The notes under the pieces: model-generated
Seen by the model: only the letters and a program-made list of their open reading frames with translations
Databases searched by the model: none
What the model was told of the DNA's origin: nothing
Position numbers and translations under genes: made by a program
Part shown: positions 8,448-17,777 of the stretch, one piece after another
Layout: the number at the start of each line of letters is the position of its first letter
Numbering within the stretch: the first letter of the stretch is position 1
Origin: Shimia sp049116215
GTDB lineage: Bacteria; Pseudomonadota; Alphaproteobacteria; Rhodobacterales; Rhodobacteraceae
Direction of reading: 5' to 3'
DNA: 64,000 nt
NCBI RefSeq assembly: GCF_049116215.1
Contig: NZ_JAGDZB010000007.1
Coordinates: forward strand, 62,001 to 126,000

Positions 8448-10070
8448 ATGACCGAGAATTTTGATTACATTATTGTGGGCGGCGGAGCTTCTGGTTGCGT
8501 GGTTGCGGGGCGGCTTGCAGCGGAGACACAATCCAGAGTGCTGCTGCTGGAGGCCGGATACTCCAACCGACATCCTCTTCTGGACATGCCTCCTGGCATC
8601 TTCAAGATGATCAAGGGCACCAAGTTCATGCGCTATCACAAAACAACACCCCAAGCGCACCTTGGCGGCCGCGTGCACGACATACCGCAAGGCCATGTTT
8701 TGGGCGGCGGCTCTTCTGTAAATGCGCAGGTTTATATGCGCGGGCGACCAAGTGACTATGACGGCTGGCAGGCAGAACTACACGGTAGCAATAACGCCGT
8801 GGATTGGGGATGGGAGTCGGTCCTGCCACACTTCCGAGACATGGAAGACAACAACCGCTTGAAAAATGACCACCACGGGACTAGTGGAGCGCTGAAGGTT
8901 TCCGATCCGGGCCATATCGATTCCCTCTCCCGCCTTTTTGTACAATCGGTCCAAGGGCTCGGAGAGCCATTTTCGGCTGACTTCAATGGCGGCACCCAGC
9001 GTGGGGTTGGATTTTATCAATTCATGAACCGGCATGGGCGACGATCCTCCAGCGCCTATGCTTATATCTCCCCACAAGAAAGCAACCCAAATCTCGTGGT
9101 TCGCCTTCGCTCAGAGGTCGAAAAGCTTATCTTGGATGGATCCCGTGTCGTGGGAGTCCGATATCGCGATGCCAAAGGCCTGCAACACGAGACCTCTGTA
9201 AACAAAGAGGTCATCCTAACGGCTGGCGCATTAATTACCCCAAAAATTTTGATGCTGTCTGGGATAGGACCGGAAGAACACTTGAATGAACACGGCATCG
9301 CGCCGCTTCTGAACCTGCCAGGCGTCGGACAAAACCTCGTAGACCACCCGGAAGTCCCAATAACCGCCCGTATTAAGGGACGTGGCGGATACTACAAACA
9401 GGGCGAAGGCTGGCGCATGCTCAAGAACGGATTGCAATTCAAGCTGTTTGGAAGTGGACCTGTGACGTCCGCCGGCGTAGAAGCTGGTGCGTTTGTCAAT
9501 CCAACCGACCCAAATGGGGAGCCAACGATTCAGGCGTTTTGCGTACCCATAGTTTACGTAGACAGAGACACACAGCATTTGGTCGAAAATGGCTACGGGC
9601 TCACCGTAACAACTGTGGTTGTGAAGCCAAAATCGCGGGGCTCAGTACAACTTGCCTCTGCAGATCCCAAAGATATGCCATCAGTGTCGCCCAATTTGCT
9701 CAAGGAAGCCGTTGACTTGGATACAATGGTGGCTGGGCAACGGTTCTTCTTGCGTGCATTTGACAGCGCGCCGCTCTCTGATCACGTTGAAAAAATCATG
9801 CTGCCCGCGGCATCAGAGCAATCTGACGACGCCATGCGTAACTACTGTCGACGTTTTGTAAAAACCAATTATCATCCTGCAGGAACCGCAAAAATGGGGC
9901 GCGACAATGACCCGATGGCCGTGCTCGATACACGCTTGCGGGTACGTGGAATGGAAAACTTACGAGTGTCCGACCTTTCCGCCATGCCAGATATCAACGC
10001 AGGCAACACACAGGCGCCGGCGATGATGATTGGCGACAGATGCGCAGACATGCTATTGGGCCGCCTGTGA
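8448..10070 (+). CDS. GMC-family FAD-dependent oxidoreductase (choline dehydrogenase-like)
   Basis: A 540-residue glucose-methanol-choline oxidoreductase. FAD binding is shown by DYIIVGGGASGCVVAGRLA at the N-terminus, GMC signature 1 by HVLGGGSSVNAQVYMRG, and signature 2 by GALITPKILMLSGIGP. The catalytic pair is a His in NYHPAGTAKMG and an Asn near INAGNTQAPAMMIG. I use the ATG at 8448, because the glycine-rich motif should be near the N-terminus; the longer frame from 8385 would begin inside the operator-like box. These enzymes oxidise alcohol groups of sugars, polyols or amines. The gene diverges from the sugar operon and is followed by the FadR/GntR regulator, so it probably belongs to the same regulon. 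Substrate unknown. Confidence 0.87.
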   Translation: MTENFDYIIVGGGASGCVVAGRLAAETQSRVLLLEAGYSNRHPLLDMPPGIFKMIKGTKFMRYHKTTPQAHLGGRVHDIPQGHVLGGGSSVNAQVYMRGRPSDYDGWQAELHGSNNAVDWGWESVLPHFRDMEDNNRLKNDHHGTSGALKVSDPGHIDSLSRLFVQSVQGLGEPFSADFNGGTQRGVGFYQFMNRHGRRSSSAYAYISPQESNPNLVVRLRSEVEKLILDGSRVVGVRYRDAKGLQHETSVNKEVILTAGALITPKILMLSGIGPEEHLNEHGIAPLLNLPGVGQNLVDHPEVPITARIKGRGGYYKQGEGWRMLKNGLQFKLFGSGPVTSAGVEAGAFVNPTDPNGEPTIQAFCVPIVYVDRDTQHLVENGYGLTVTTVVVKPKSRGSVQLASADPKDMPSVSPNLLKEAVDLDTMVAGQRFFLRAFDSAPLSDHVEKIMLPAASEQSDDAMRNYCRRFVKTNYHPAGTAKMGRDNDPMAVLDTRLRVRGMENLRVSDLSAMPDINAGNTQAPAMMIGDRCADMLLGRL

Positions 10071-10124
10071 GCCAAGGCAGAACAGAAACCACCCCGCCCC
10101 GCAAGACACCGAGGAACGCATACC

Positions 10125-10832
10125 GTGTCCAGTAACGACAACAAACACAGAGCATCCGACCTGGTGGCCGAGCGTCTAACCGCAAAAATTCAAAGCGGGG
10201 AACTTGCTGATGGCCAACCTCTGCCATCTGAGCGCAGCTTGATAGAGGAGTATGGCATCAGCCGCACAGTGGTTCGCGAGGCAGTCCGGACACTCTCAAA
10301 TCGGGGCTTGATTGAAGCGCGGCCACGATATCGTCCAGTTGTGCGAAAACCCGGAATCGATGCGGCCTTTTCCGCGATCGAAAGCATTGTTGAGCATCTC
10401 TTACACGAGCCCGGTGGTGTCAAAAACCTGTTCGATACCCGCATCATCATAGAGGCCGCCCTCGTGCGTCAGGCTGCCGAGGAAGCGAACAAAGATGATA
10501 TCCTAGCACTTCGAACAGCACTGGCAGAAAACCATGCGGCGATAAACGACAGTGACGCATTTTACCAAACGGATATTGCATTCCACCGGGTCATCTATCA
10601 AATCCCCCGTAACCCGGTACTACCGGCAATCCACCGAGCGTACACAAGCTGGTTGGAACCTCATTGGTCTCAAATGCCCCGCCTTCCGGATCGCAATCAA
10701 TCCAACTTTGAAGCCCATCATGCTATCTTTGACGCTATTCTTGCCAGAGACGGCGACGCCGCAGATGCTGCACTGCGAGAGCACTTGAATTCGGCATGGC
10801 AACAAGTTGTAAAAACGTTCGAGGGTCTCTGA
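10125..10832 (+). CDS. FadR-subfamily GntR transcriptional regulator
   Basis: A 235-residue regulator beginning at a GTG preceded by GAGGA. Residues about 10-75 form the GntR winged helix (LPSERSLIEEYGISRTVVREAVRTL), and the C-terminal half is an FCD ligand-binding domain with metal-ligand-like histidines (TDIAFHRVIY, HHAIFD, LREHLNSAW). Such proteins usually repress sugar-acid catabolic genes until the ligand binds. It lies 54 bp after the GMC gene and close to two TGG-N5-CCA palindromes between the divergent units, which makes local control likely. No other regulator for the sugar operon is visible in the window. Confidence 0.88.
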   Translation: MSSNDNKHRASDLVAERLTAKIQSGELADGQPLPSERSLIEEYGISRTVVREAVRTLSNRGLIEARPRYRPVVRKPGIDAAFSAIESIVEHLLHEPGGVKNLFDTRIIIEAALVRQAAEEANKDDILALRTALAENHAAINDSDAFYQTDIAFHRVIYQIPRNPVLPAIHRAYTSWLEPHWSQMPRLPDRNQSNFEAHHAIFDAILARDGDAADAALREHLNSAWQQVVKTFEGL

Positions 10833-11456
10833 GCGCAGCACGCCCTGTTTGGTAGCAAATTTCCCTCGTCTCTTAAATAGAACAGACCGCTTGGTTCGAA
10901 ACGGCCAAGACAAGGCCGAAGCCCTTCAATAGTTTTAATTCGTTTATCCATTAGATTGGAGAAGTGGATGACTCTTCAGTTGGGGGAAGATCATCTGCTT
11001 AGGAGCTGCTTGCAGATGAAAGCCACATCTGCTTTGGGGCTAAACGGGCCTTAGACGAGTTTTGCACTAAGGTCGGCATTGGGCCCTTCGCAACATGTCG
11101 GCGCGTTCTGCGGGGGGAACGACATTACAAAGGTCAATAATTACGCATAGTAGACTTTGATGGCCAGCGCAGCATTTCGACTTCGGAGTTCGGGGGGGGG
11201 GGGTGAACGACAGCCTTTGCCTGGCTGACACGCCGCCTTCGCGCCTGCAGCGAACTTCCGCTAGCCGCCCAACTGCGACTGCGTGCTTGCAATCGGTCAG
11301 CGGGGAGGCAGCCCGACTTGGAGTAGAATCGGCCTTCTTGTTTAGGATGAGCCATCAACAAGGTACGACCGTTTCCCGAAGGCCAGGGAAGAGAGCACTG
11401 CCTCACCGATACCGCCCCTATTCCAGCACGGCCTCCCCATCGCGCGCGGCGGCGCG
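10833..11456. other. Non-coding, decayed stretch
   Basis: No convincing gene on either strand. Short overlapping frames here have no recognisable motif and no good ribosome-binding site. A run of twelve G at 11192-11203 is the only striking feature. The stretch joins the sugar regulon to recombinase remnants and probably marks the far edge of an older integrated element. Confidence 0.5.
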
Positions 11457-12080
11457 TCAGTCGGCCAGTCGTTTGGCGTAGTTGTATTCTTTGGACCCGC
11501 GTTCGAAGCGGCTTTCGTAATAGTCGAGAACCATTGACTGCTCCTTGGCCGTAAACTGGGTTCCAGCACAAAGCCCTTCGATCGTGCTGCGGCGTTGCTC
11601 GTCCGTCATTTTGGCATAATAGATTTCTTTGACTTGAGGCCTCGCTTGTCCAAGGTTGAGAGAGAACGCCCTTTCATCTTTCCTTGAGCTCGCCAGTTCA
11701 TTTCCCAGGTAGACCAGTGTGTCGCGTGCAGAGTGCGGTGTGCAGCAGCGATCAATCAGGGCCGTGGCAGCCTTGAAAGCTTTGCCTACCGCAGCGGATG
11801 ATTGCATGGGGGCACCGGGACGGCGCCGGGGACGGGATGGCGCAGATCATCTACGCTGGGCAAGACTGCGTCATCCTCGGCAAACCCCAGTCAGCCAATC
11901 ACCGAGGACCTGCTGGAAGGCTTCCGTGCGAGGGAAGAAGAAACTGCGAAAGCTCTTGCCGTTCTTGGCCCGCATTTCGGTGGCGTCTTGTAGCATTTCC
12001 TTCTTCTGCAGGTCGATGTGCTTCAGGCGAAGCGTGGTATCGAAAGACAGCCCCAGCGGCAGGACGCATTCGAATAGCAC
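11457..12080 (-). pseudogene. Decayed tyrosine recombinase, C-terminal catalytic half, with frameshifts
   Basis: Three reading frames on the minus strand must be joined to recover an integrase-like catalytic domain. From 12080 the first frame gives LGLSFDTTLRLKHIDL and KSFRSFFFP. A shift near 11880 gives GFAEDDAVLPSVDDLR. The last frame, an open stretch at 11807-11457, gives CTPHSARDTLVYLG (the HxxR motif), AFSLNLG and EIYYAKM (the nucleophile Tyr region). The last piece on its own looks like a 116-codon gene, but its motifs place it as the C-terminus of a site-specific recombinase. With at least two frame disruptions it is not functional. It abuts the N-terminal part of a different integrase. 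Confidence 0.65.
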
Positions 12081-12570
12081 TTTCGTGATTGCCCTTGTTC
12101 TCGATCCTCTTCAGGGGAACCAAAACATCTCGTGCTGTGATTTGGGAGATGGGCATTTGCCCGATATCGGCGCCGAGCAGGCGGTGGAACCATTCGGTTT
12201 TGGCAAGTGTAGTTTCTGCCCGGCCTTCAATGCGCTTCTTTTCGAGCAGTTCTGCGGCGATCTTGGCGAAGGCCTCGGTTTGCTCAGCTGCCGCCTTCGC
12301 TTTCTGAGCTTTGCGCACGCTCGAGGGATCTTCGTCGTTCGCGATCAAACTGCGAGCCTCATCCCGTTTGCGCCACGCATCGGCCAAAATCACCTCTGGG
12401 TATTTGCCCAGCGCCAGAAGCTTCTCTTTCCGCAGCCAGCGGTACTTGAAACGCCAAAGTTTCGACCCGTTCGGCTTGATCAGCAAGTAGAACCCGTCGA
12501 AGTCGGCTTGCTTGATGGGCTTCTCCCTAGGCTTCAGAGCCCGGATCCTTGCGTCGCTTAAAACCGGCAT
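12070..12570 (-). pseudogene. Truncated P4-type integrase, N-terminal part only
   Basis: From the ATG at 12570 (GGAGG upstream) the frame encodes a DUF4102-type arm-binding domain (MPVLSDARIRALKPREKP, DGFYLLIKPNGSKLWRFKYR, LGKYPEVILADAWRKRDEAR) and part of the core-binding domain (AETTLAKTEWFHRLLGADIG, ITARDVLVPLKRIENKG). After about residue 170 the expected sequence (GAVFRY) leads into meaningless residues and a stop; no catalytic domain follows in this frame. The gene points away from the truncated tRNA-Phe copy at 12733, the usual arrangement for P4-like integrases at tRNA attachment sites. It is probably the relic of an earlier element at the same tRNA. Confidence 0.75.
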
Positions 12571-12732
12571 GGGGGTACCCTCCAGATGTCTCATGACACG
12601 TACCCCAGATCGGAACCCCGCTTTGGGGTAGATCGTAGCGCACGTGGCAGGACATCTCCGGACAAACCAATAGCGAAAATCCTGCGAATACAGGCTGCTG
12701 ACGGATCAATCTGGATGCAATTGTATGGTAAT

Positions 12733-12779
12733 ATGGTGCCCGGGGGCGGAATCGAACCACCGACACGAGGATTTTCAAT
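12733..12779. repeat. Attachment-site copy: 47-bp duplicate of the tRNA-Phe 3' part
   Basis: These 47 bases are identical to 27681-27727 inside the intact tRNA-Phe gene. They cover the 3' CCA end, T-arm, variable loop and the 3' side of the anticodon arm including the anticodon. The sequence diverges immediately on both sides. This is the distal attachment site left by integration of the island. Confidence 0.93.
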
Positions 12780-13141
12780 TAGCCTTGTGTTCCGCACGCA
12801 CCGTCTCAGGATCACTCAAACCGTATCGTAGCCGATTGAAAACCTTAGCCTTTGCGCTTGGCAGATCGTCTCGCCCTGTCACACACCAAAGCATTCAAGC
12901 ACGCTACTCCTGCTACCCCAGCGATACCCGAGGTGCTTGAGGAGACCATGCCACTACCGTTTGCGTGTCAGTTCCCGGCAATTGGGCGAAGCCAGCATAC
13001 TTGAATGCCGGTACTATCCAAACTCCGTCGAAGGTGCGAAACCTATTCAAACCTCACCCAAATCTCTCTAGGGTTGCATCACGCGGCTATAGACCAAACC
13101 CAATGTAGCTGTCGTTTGATCCAATTTTCAAGGAACGGCAA
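12780..13141. other. Intergenic DNA at the island's left end
   Basis: No supported gene. The sequence AAGGAAC at about 13130 serves as ribosome-binding site for the CHAT gene that follows. The promoter for that gene presumably lies here, but I could not define clear -35/-10 elements. Confidence 0.5.
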
Positions 13142-15265
13142 TTGTACGATTTATCAAACTGGCGACAGCTGTCTGCGGACTACGGTTTTGTGCTTCCTGA
13201 TGTAGAATGTCCAATCTCGGTGCCTCAGGTTCCGGGATTGCTGGTTGAATTGAACAACCTACAAGCTGCTGCTCAGGCCACATCGTTTGACGAACTCCAT
13301 CGAGTCAGTGCCACAGTTGCGGAAGAGATCATTCAAGCTCAGGCGAACGCGACCGGCGACGTCGAACGCGTTCTGCTTGAATATGTTCAGTTCGAAGTGT
13401 CGATTGCGCCAATGATGGCTGCGATTAAGCGAGGTCGCTTCGATAGTGCATTTGACTGGATACACAACGGCCTAAGTGACAGCATAGAATCTAGTGCTCA
13501 ACGAAAGTTTTTTGACGGACGACCATTTCGTTTCATCGGAGTTTTAGTTGACATGCTGCCAAACAGCTTTCCGAACACGTTTTTGGAATGGGCGGACGGT
13601 TTTTTCTATTATTGCCGTAATCAGTCCGCGCTATTTGCCCCGGCAGCTCAGATTGCTCCGCTCTTAGAGGAGACGATTTTCAAGTTGCCAGCCGATGGAA
13701 GCCTAGCAGTTAAAGCTGCTGTGAGCCTGATGTGCTGGGGTAGAGATGTGGGACATCAAAGCGCGGTTGGCGTCGCGACCGTTCTGAGACGCTTGTACGA
13801 TATCGATGCACTACCCAGAGAAAACAAAGCTCAGATCGCCAAAGCGTTTTCAACACGGAGCTGTGACTTGGTCGGAGATCCACACCACAGGTGGGCAAAG
13901 ATCGTAGTACGTGATTACGCCGACTTTTTGCTTCAGCACGAACCCTTTCAGTACCACTTCGCTTCATTCGAAAACGTGGGGGATTGGGATGAAAACGTAG
14001 TGCGCTTGATTGAAGCCGCCAAAGAATACTCAGATGGAGTTCGCAATAGTTTCCCATCCTACACAGACTGGTTGATTTCTCTCGATCAACGATCCAGCTT
14101 ATTGAGTCCGGTGGCAAAATTCGCGTTGGACAATGATCGGGCGGCAGACTTCGCAAAAATTCTCGCCGCTTGGTATGCCGGTGAAATTGAAACGGCTTCT
14201 GCTGGGTGCAGTGTCGTTTTGCCGACTGCTATTTCCGGTGTTGGGTTTCTCGGGAACGACACTGAAATGGTCAGTTTTCGGGGGAAATTTTCCGGCGAAA
14301 CCGAAGTAGTGGAAGCGATGAATGAAACTACCAACAATGCACTGGGAACAACGCGAACTGTACAAGCCGGTCCCGAGCTTGATCAAGTTCCGGGGCGTCC
14401 CGGGCAGCCCAACAGAGATTCTGCGACCGGGTTTGAGGAGGCTCTGACCGACTTCTACAATGTTCCGGTTTTAGTTGAGAAACTGGCTGGATCGCCTGCC
14501 CTTGCATGTTTCCCCCACAACCTTCACCCGCTTCAAGCGCTACTGTCGCGGGAGGCGAATGAATGCTGGCCTTTGAGTTCGAGTCTACGGACTCCGCTTC
14601 CAGATCGCCCAATTCGGCGGGCAGCCATCTGGGCTTCATGTAATGATTTGTATTCTGAAATGGAGGCGGTCTCGGCGTCAGAATTTCTGCAAAGGCAAGG
14701 TGTCGAAGCACATGTCTATCTTGGACGTGAGCGTGGTCGAGATGACTTCTTAGCGATGTACCGCGATCCTGCCTATGACTTCATCCATGTAATAGGGCAC
14801 GGAGTTTTCGACCACTGGCAACTCGGTTCTTCAAAAATCCTCATAAATCAAGATGAGGTCGTTGCCGTAGACAACCTAATTGGCCTCCACCCAGAAGATG
14901 AAGGGAGGCGTCTTCTTTGTTTGAACATTTGTGATGGCGGCGTTTCAGATGGCTTGGGTGGGATACAAAAACTGGGGCTCGCACCATCATTGACCTCGCC
15001 AGCACAAGCAGCTGTTTCACATCTTTGGCCCGTTGAGCCCCGGGTAGCTTCAGCCTTTGGTTTGACAATTTGCTCCGAGTTGGTGGGCGCACGAACTGAC
15101 CATTTTGGTGCATTTGCTGAAACTCTAAAAAGAGTTCGAGAACCTTGGGAGCAACGTATTCCGGCGCTACGAGACCAGTTCGAAGGCGAAATCATGGAAC
15201 GCCTTGAAAACTTCAATGCTCCAGGTGACATTTTCGATTGGGCTTCCCCCGTGTTCTTTCAGTAG
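13142..15265 (+). CDS. CHAT-domain (caspase-like) protease with long helical N-terminal region
   Basis: A 707-residue protein starting at TTG with AAGGAAC seven bases upstream. The last 200 residues form a CHAT peptidase: the catalytic His lies in FIHVIGHGVFDHW (His553) and the catalytic Cys in LCLNICDGG (Cys597). These are followed by the typical tail GLAPSLTSPAQAAVSHLWPVEPRVASAF. The N-terminal 480 residues are mostly predicted helical without a family I recognise; a degenerate TPR-like sensor is possible. CHAT proteases in bacteria are triggered effectors, as in the type III-E CRISPR Craspase or gasdermin-cleaving systems. No gasdermin, CRISPR or NTPase partner adjoins it. Convergent with the HNH gene 38 bp away. 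Base composition is more A/T-rich than the chromosomal flanks. Role in phage defence is inferred from family and context. Confidence 0.8.
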   Translation: MYDLSNWRQLSADYGFVLPDVECPISVPQVPGLLVELNNLQAAAQATSFDELHRVSATVAEEIIQAQANATGDVERVLLEYVQFEVSIAPMMAAIKRGRFDSAFDWIHNGLSDSIESSAQRKFFDGRPFRFIGVLVDMLPNSFPNTFLEWADGFFYYCRNQSALFAPAAQIAPLLEETIFKLPADGSLAVKAAVSLMCWGRDVGHQSAVGVATVLRRLYDIDALPRENKAQIAKAFSTRSCDLVGDPHHRWAKIVVRDYADFLLQHEPFQYHFASFENVGDWDENVVRLIEAAKEYSDGVRNSFPSYTDWLISLDQRSSLLSPVAKFALDNDRAADFAKILAAWYAGEIETASAGCSVVLPTAISGVGFLGNDTEMVSFRGKFSGETEVVEAMNETTNNALGTTRTVQAGPELDQVPGRPGQPNRDSATGFEEALTDFYNVPVLVEKLAGSPALACFPHNLHPLQALLSREANECWPLSSSLRTPLPDRPIRRAAIWASCNDLYSEMEAVSASEFLQRQGVEAHVYLGRERGRDDFLAMYRDPAYDFIHVIGHGVFDHWQLGSSKILINQDEVVAVDNLIGLHPEDEGRRLLCLNICDGGVSDGLGGIQKLGLAPSLTSPAQAAVSHLWPVEPRVASAFGLTICSELVGARTDHFGAFAETLKRVREPWEQRIPALRDQFEGEIMERLENFNAPGDIFDWASPVFFQ

Positions 15266-15303
15266 CAACAAACCGTTGTCATCAGTACCCTTTCCCTTTC
15301 GGC

Positions 15304-16308
15304 TCAGCAGTAGTCATCTATGCAATCTTCATAGCTATCCCCGGTCAGCTCGCAAAACGTCTTTAGCGCGCCTTGCAAAGAGAAATACTGGTGTTCACTG
15401 CGATGGTAGAAGAATTCGCCATGAACCGAAATTTGAGCGACAGCCCAGTCTTTGATTGCGTTGGGGCCAGGGTTGTGGGTCAAGACTATCAAGGCATCTG
15501 CGACAAGAGAACGTTGAACAACCAAGCTCTGATAAATGTCATTCCGTGCGAACACTTTTCCGAAGACAAGGTTCTCAGCATAGTGCTCCAGTGCATCGTC
15601 GCTCACTTCCGATGGGCATTCGGGAAACTCTGTTGGGACACGCCAACGAACTTGGATGACTGATGGAGTAAGAGACTCGTACTCTTCTGGGTCGGGTTCG
15701 AAATCCGCTCGTTCAGCCGTGCCGTATAGCCACTCACCAATCGCTCCACCGCTGGGAACCGACCCGCTTTTTGCCCATTTCTCGAAGCGCGATTTTGTTT
15801 TGGCGGCCTCGTCCTTCGATACAGTTCGCATCCACGACACGTCTGGGTAGGTAGCCTCACTTTGGAGTTTTGACGGATCAGCTAGGAAGGCTTCGATGGA
15901 ACCGTAGACCAGTTCGATGCGTCGCGCCGTGATCTCATTCAGCAGAGCGTTTTCCAACCTCGTCAGCCACCGTAGATTCTCCGGTCGGTTGTTTGATCGG
16001 TTGGTATCGATGTGATCCACCACGTGCTGATCTGTGGGTGGTTCTCCGTTGAATGCAGAACAAACAATGCGGTGAACGGGGACACCTGCAAGATATTGGT
16101 ATCCGGTTGTCGGGTTTTGGCGTCCGAAAGTCCAAGTTTTGTCCAACGGACGGGCTCGCTTTCGGTATTCGTTAAATCGAAAAACCGCGCCGTTATCGCG
16201 GACGAGATATCTCTCACCCCGATATTCGACTTCGAATTCGTTTTCGTAGACTTCAAGCAAATGATTTTGATCGCCTGCTAGCGAGTTCGTTTGATCCAAA
16301 GATGGCAT
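15304..16308 (-). CDS. HNH endonuclease family protein with unknown C-terminal domain
   Basis: A 334-residue protein. I use the ATG at 16308 (GGAGAG just upstream); a GTG at 16311 is the alternative. Residues about 75-130 hold an HNH_3-type nuclease: VHRIVCSAFNG, then VVDHIDTNRSNNRPENLRWLT, with the His, Asp-His, Asn and His/Asn positions expected for a metal-dependent nicking or cleaving enzyme of the phage homing type. The remaining 200 residues match nothing I recognise, so it is longer than a plain homing HNH protein. It lies tail-to-tail with the CHAT protease and is divergent from the integrase. It could be a selfish homing nuclease or a defence effector. Confidence 0.75.
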   Translation of the reverse strand: MPSLDQTNSLAGDQNHLLEVYENEFEVEYRGERYLVRDNGAVFRFNEYRKRARPLDKTWTFGRQNPTTGYQYLAGVPVHRIVCSAFNGEPPTDQHVVDHIDTNRSNNRPENLRWLTRLENALLNEITARRIELVYGSIEAFLADPSKLQSEATYPDVSWMRTVSKDEAAKTKSRFEKWAKSGSVPSGGAIGEWLYGTAERADFEPDPEEYESLTPSVIQVRWRVPTEFPECPSEVSDDALEHYAENLVFGKVFARNDIYQSLVVQRSLVADALIVLTHNPGPNAIKDWAVAQISVHGEFFYHRSEHQYFSLQGALKTFCELTGDSYEDCIDDYC

Positions 16309-16583
16309 CACACTCTCCAGTGCAAAGTTGCCTCGGCCTTCCCCAGACTACTCGATCTGGTGCCGGTTGTTGTTGGCAGACATGAAACACGGCGTCAGGC
16401 GCTGCCTTATGCTCTGAAACGCAACCAAAGAATGTCGTACACATAGACACGAAGTCAACCAAAGATTGAAGCCGTTTAAAAGCATCAAGCTCACCGGACC
16501 GCCAGTGCAGAGCGATCCATCTCGCCTCAACGCATCTAGGATTGTCCCTGACGTGGCATTTCCTGGTCTCTTATCATGACACT

Positions 16584-17777
16584 ATGAAACAGAAACTCAC
16601 CACAAAGTTCATTGAGACCAGAAAGCCTGATCCTACCAAGCGCGTTGATTATCGCGACACGGTTGTGCCCGGCTTGGTCCTTCGCGTGAACAAATCCGGC
16701 ACCAAGACCTTCAGCTTTCACAAGCGCATAAACAGGAAAATGAAGCGACTGACCATCGGCCAGTTTGGGCCGTTTTCTCTTAACGACGCCCGGGAACGAG
16801 CGCGGCAAGTCCTTTATGAAGTGGAAACAGGCAAGTTCGAACAGAACACCGGCATAGACGTCCAAGCGAAACCGACACTGGGTGAAGTGATCCCAGATTA
16901 CATTGAGAAATACGCCGAAGTTCACAACCGAGATAGCGACCGCAAGGCAGCACAGCTTGCCAAGTTTACAGCCCTACTCGACATGCGAATTAACGAGATA
17001 AAACGTGCAGATGTGGTGAAAGCATGCGACGAGATCCAGAAATCTGCACCAATCGGCGTGAACCGCGCATTGGCCCATCTCAAGCATCTAATGGGCTGGT
17101 GCGTAGAGCGGAGCTTGATCGAAGTTTCACCCATTGCCGGGATGAAGCCACGCGCCAAGGAACAGCCTCGCAATCGTGTATTGAACGACGAGGAGCTAGC
17201 CGCTCTTTGGACGGCCTGTGACGCTGAGGGTTACCCTTTTGGGGATTGCATGAAGCTTCTAGCCCTCAGCGGCCAGAGACGCGCCGAGGTTGCCGAGATG
17301 CGCTGGTCGGAACTCGACCTTGAAAAACGCCTTTGGACCTTACCTGCCGAACGAGCCAAGAATGGCAGGCAACACACAGTCCCGATAACGGATGCCATGT
17401 TTGATGTTCTGCGCAAGGTCCCCCCTTTTCTTGGGTCAGATTATGTCTTCACGACGAAAGGTGTTACGCCGATCTCAGGATTCGGTCGCTTGAAAGAACG
17501 GCTCGATCATGCATTGCCCGAAGGCACTGAACCGTGGCATATCCATGACTTGCGTCGCACAATGTCCACCAACATGGCGCAAATCGGTATTCCGCAAGCT
17601 GTGACCGAGGCGCTGTTGAACCACAAGACGGGTGTAGTCTCAGGCGTTGCAGCCATCTACAATGTATATTCATACGCGGACGAGAAGCGCGAGGCGCTGG
17701 ACAAGTGGAATGAGCATATCGAAAAGATCACAACGCCCAAGAATGCTCAGCAAGTTGAAAGGCGACATCACGCCTGA
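16584..17777 (+). CDS. Tyrosine recombinase (island integrase)
   Basis: A 397-residue site-specific recombinase. The ATG at 16584 is preferred over an upstream frame start because the arm-binding domain (TTKFIETRKPDPTKRVDYRD) begins directly after it. The catalytic domain shows the first Arg in LSGQRRAEVAEMRWSELDL, HDLRR (HxxR), LLNHKTG for the second His/Trp position, and the nucleophile Tyr in IYNVYSYADEKREAL. All domains are present, so it is probably active and responsible for integration at tRNA-Phe. Its end overlaps the next gene by 35 bp. Unlike classical P4 elements it is not next to the tRNA but several kb inside the island. Confidence 0.9.
   Translation: MKQKLTTKFIETRKPDPTKRVDYRDTVVPGLVLRVNKSGTKTFSFHKRINRKMKRLTIGQFGPFSLNDARERARQVLYEVETGKFEQNTGIDVQAKPTLGEVIPDYIEKYAEVHNRDSDRKAAQLAKFTALLDMRINEIKRADVVKACDEIQKSAPIGVNRALAHLKHLMGWCVERSLIEVSPIAGMKPRAKEQPRNRVLNDEELAALWTACDAEGYPFGDCMKLLALSGQRRAEVAEMRWSELDLEKRLWTLPAERAKNGRQHTVPITDAMFDVLRKVPPFLGSDYVFTTKGVTPISGFGRLKERLDHALPEGTEPWHIHDLRRTMSTNMAQIGIPQAVTEALLNHKTGVVSGVAAIYNVYSYADEKREALDKWNEHIEKITTPKNAQQVERRHHA

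Noticed and set aside
11192..11203. Run of twelve G
   Set aside because: It lies in decayed DNA with no gene next to it. Phase variation needs a coding or promoter context, which is missing.
11457..11807. Free-standing 116-codon gene
   Set aside because: The motifs HSARDTLVYLG and IYYAKM show that it is the catalytic end of a broken recombinase, so it is listed as part of a pseudogene.
13142..16308. CHAT protease and HNH nuclease as one operon
   Set aside because: They are convergent, so they cannot share a transcript. Only a functional link is left open.
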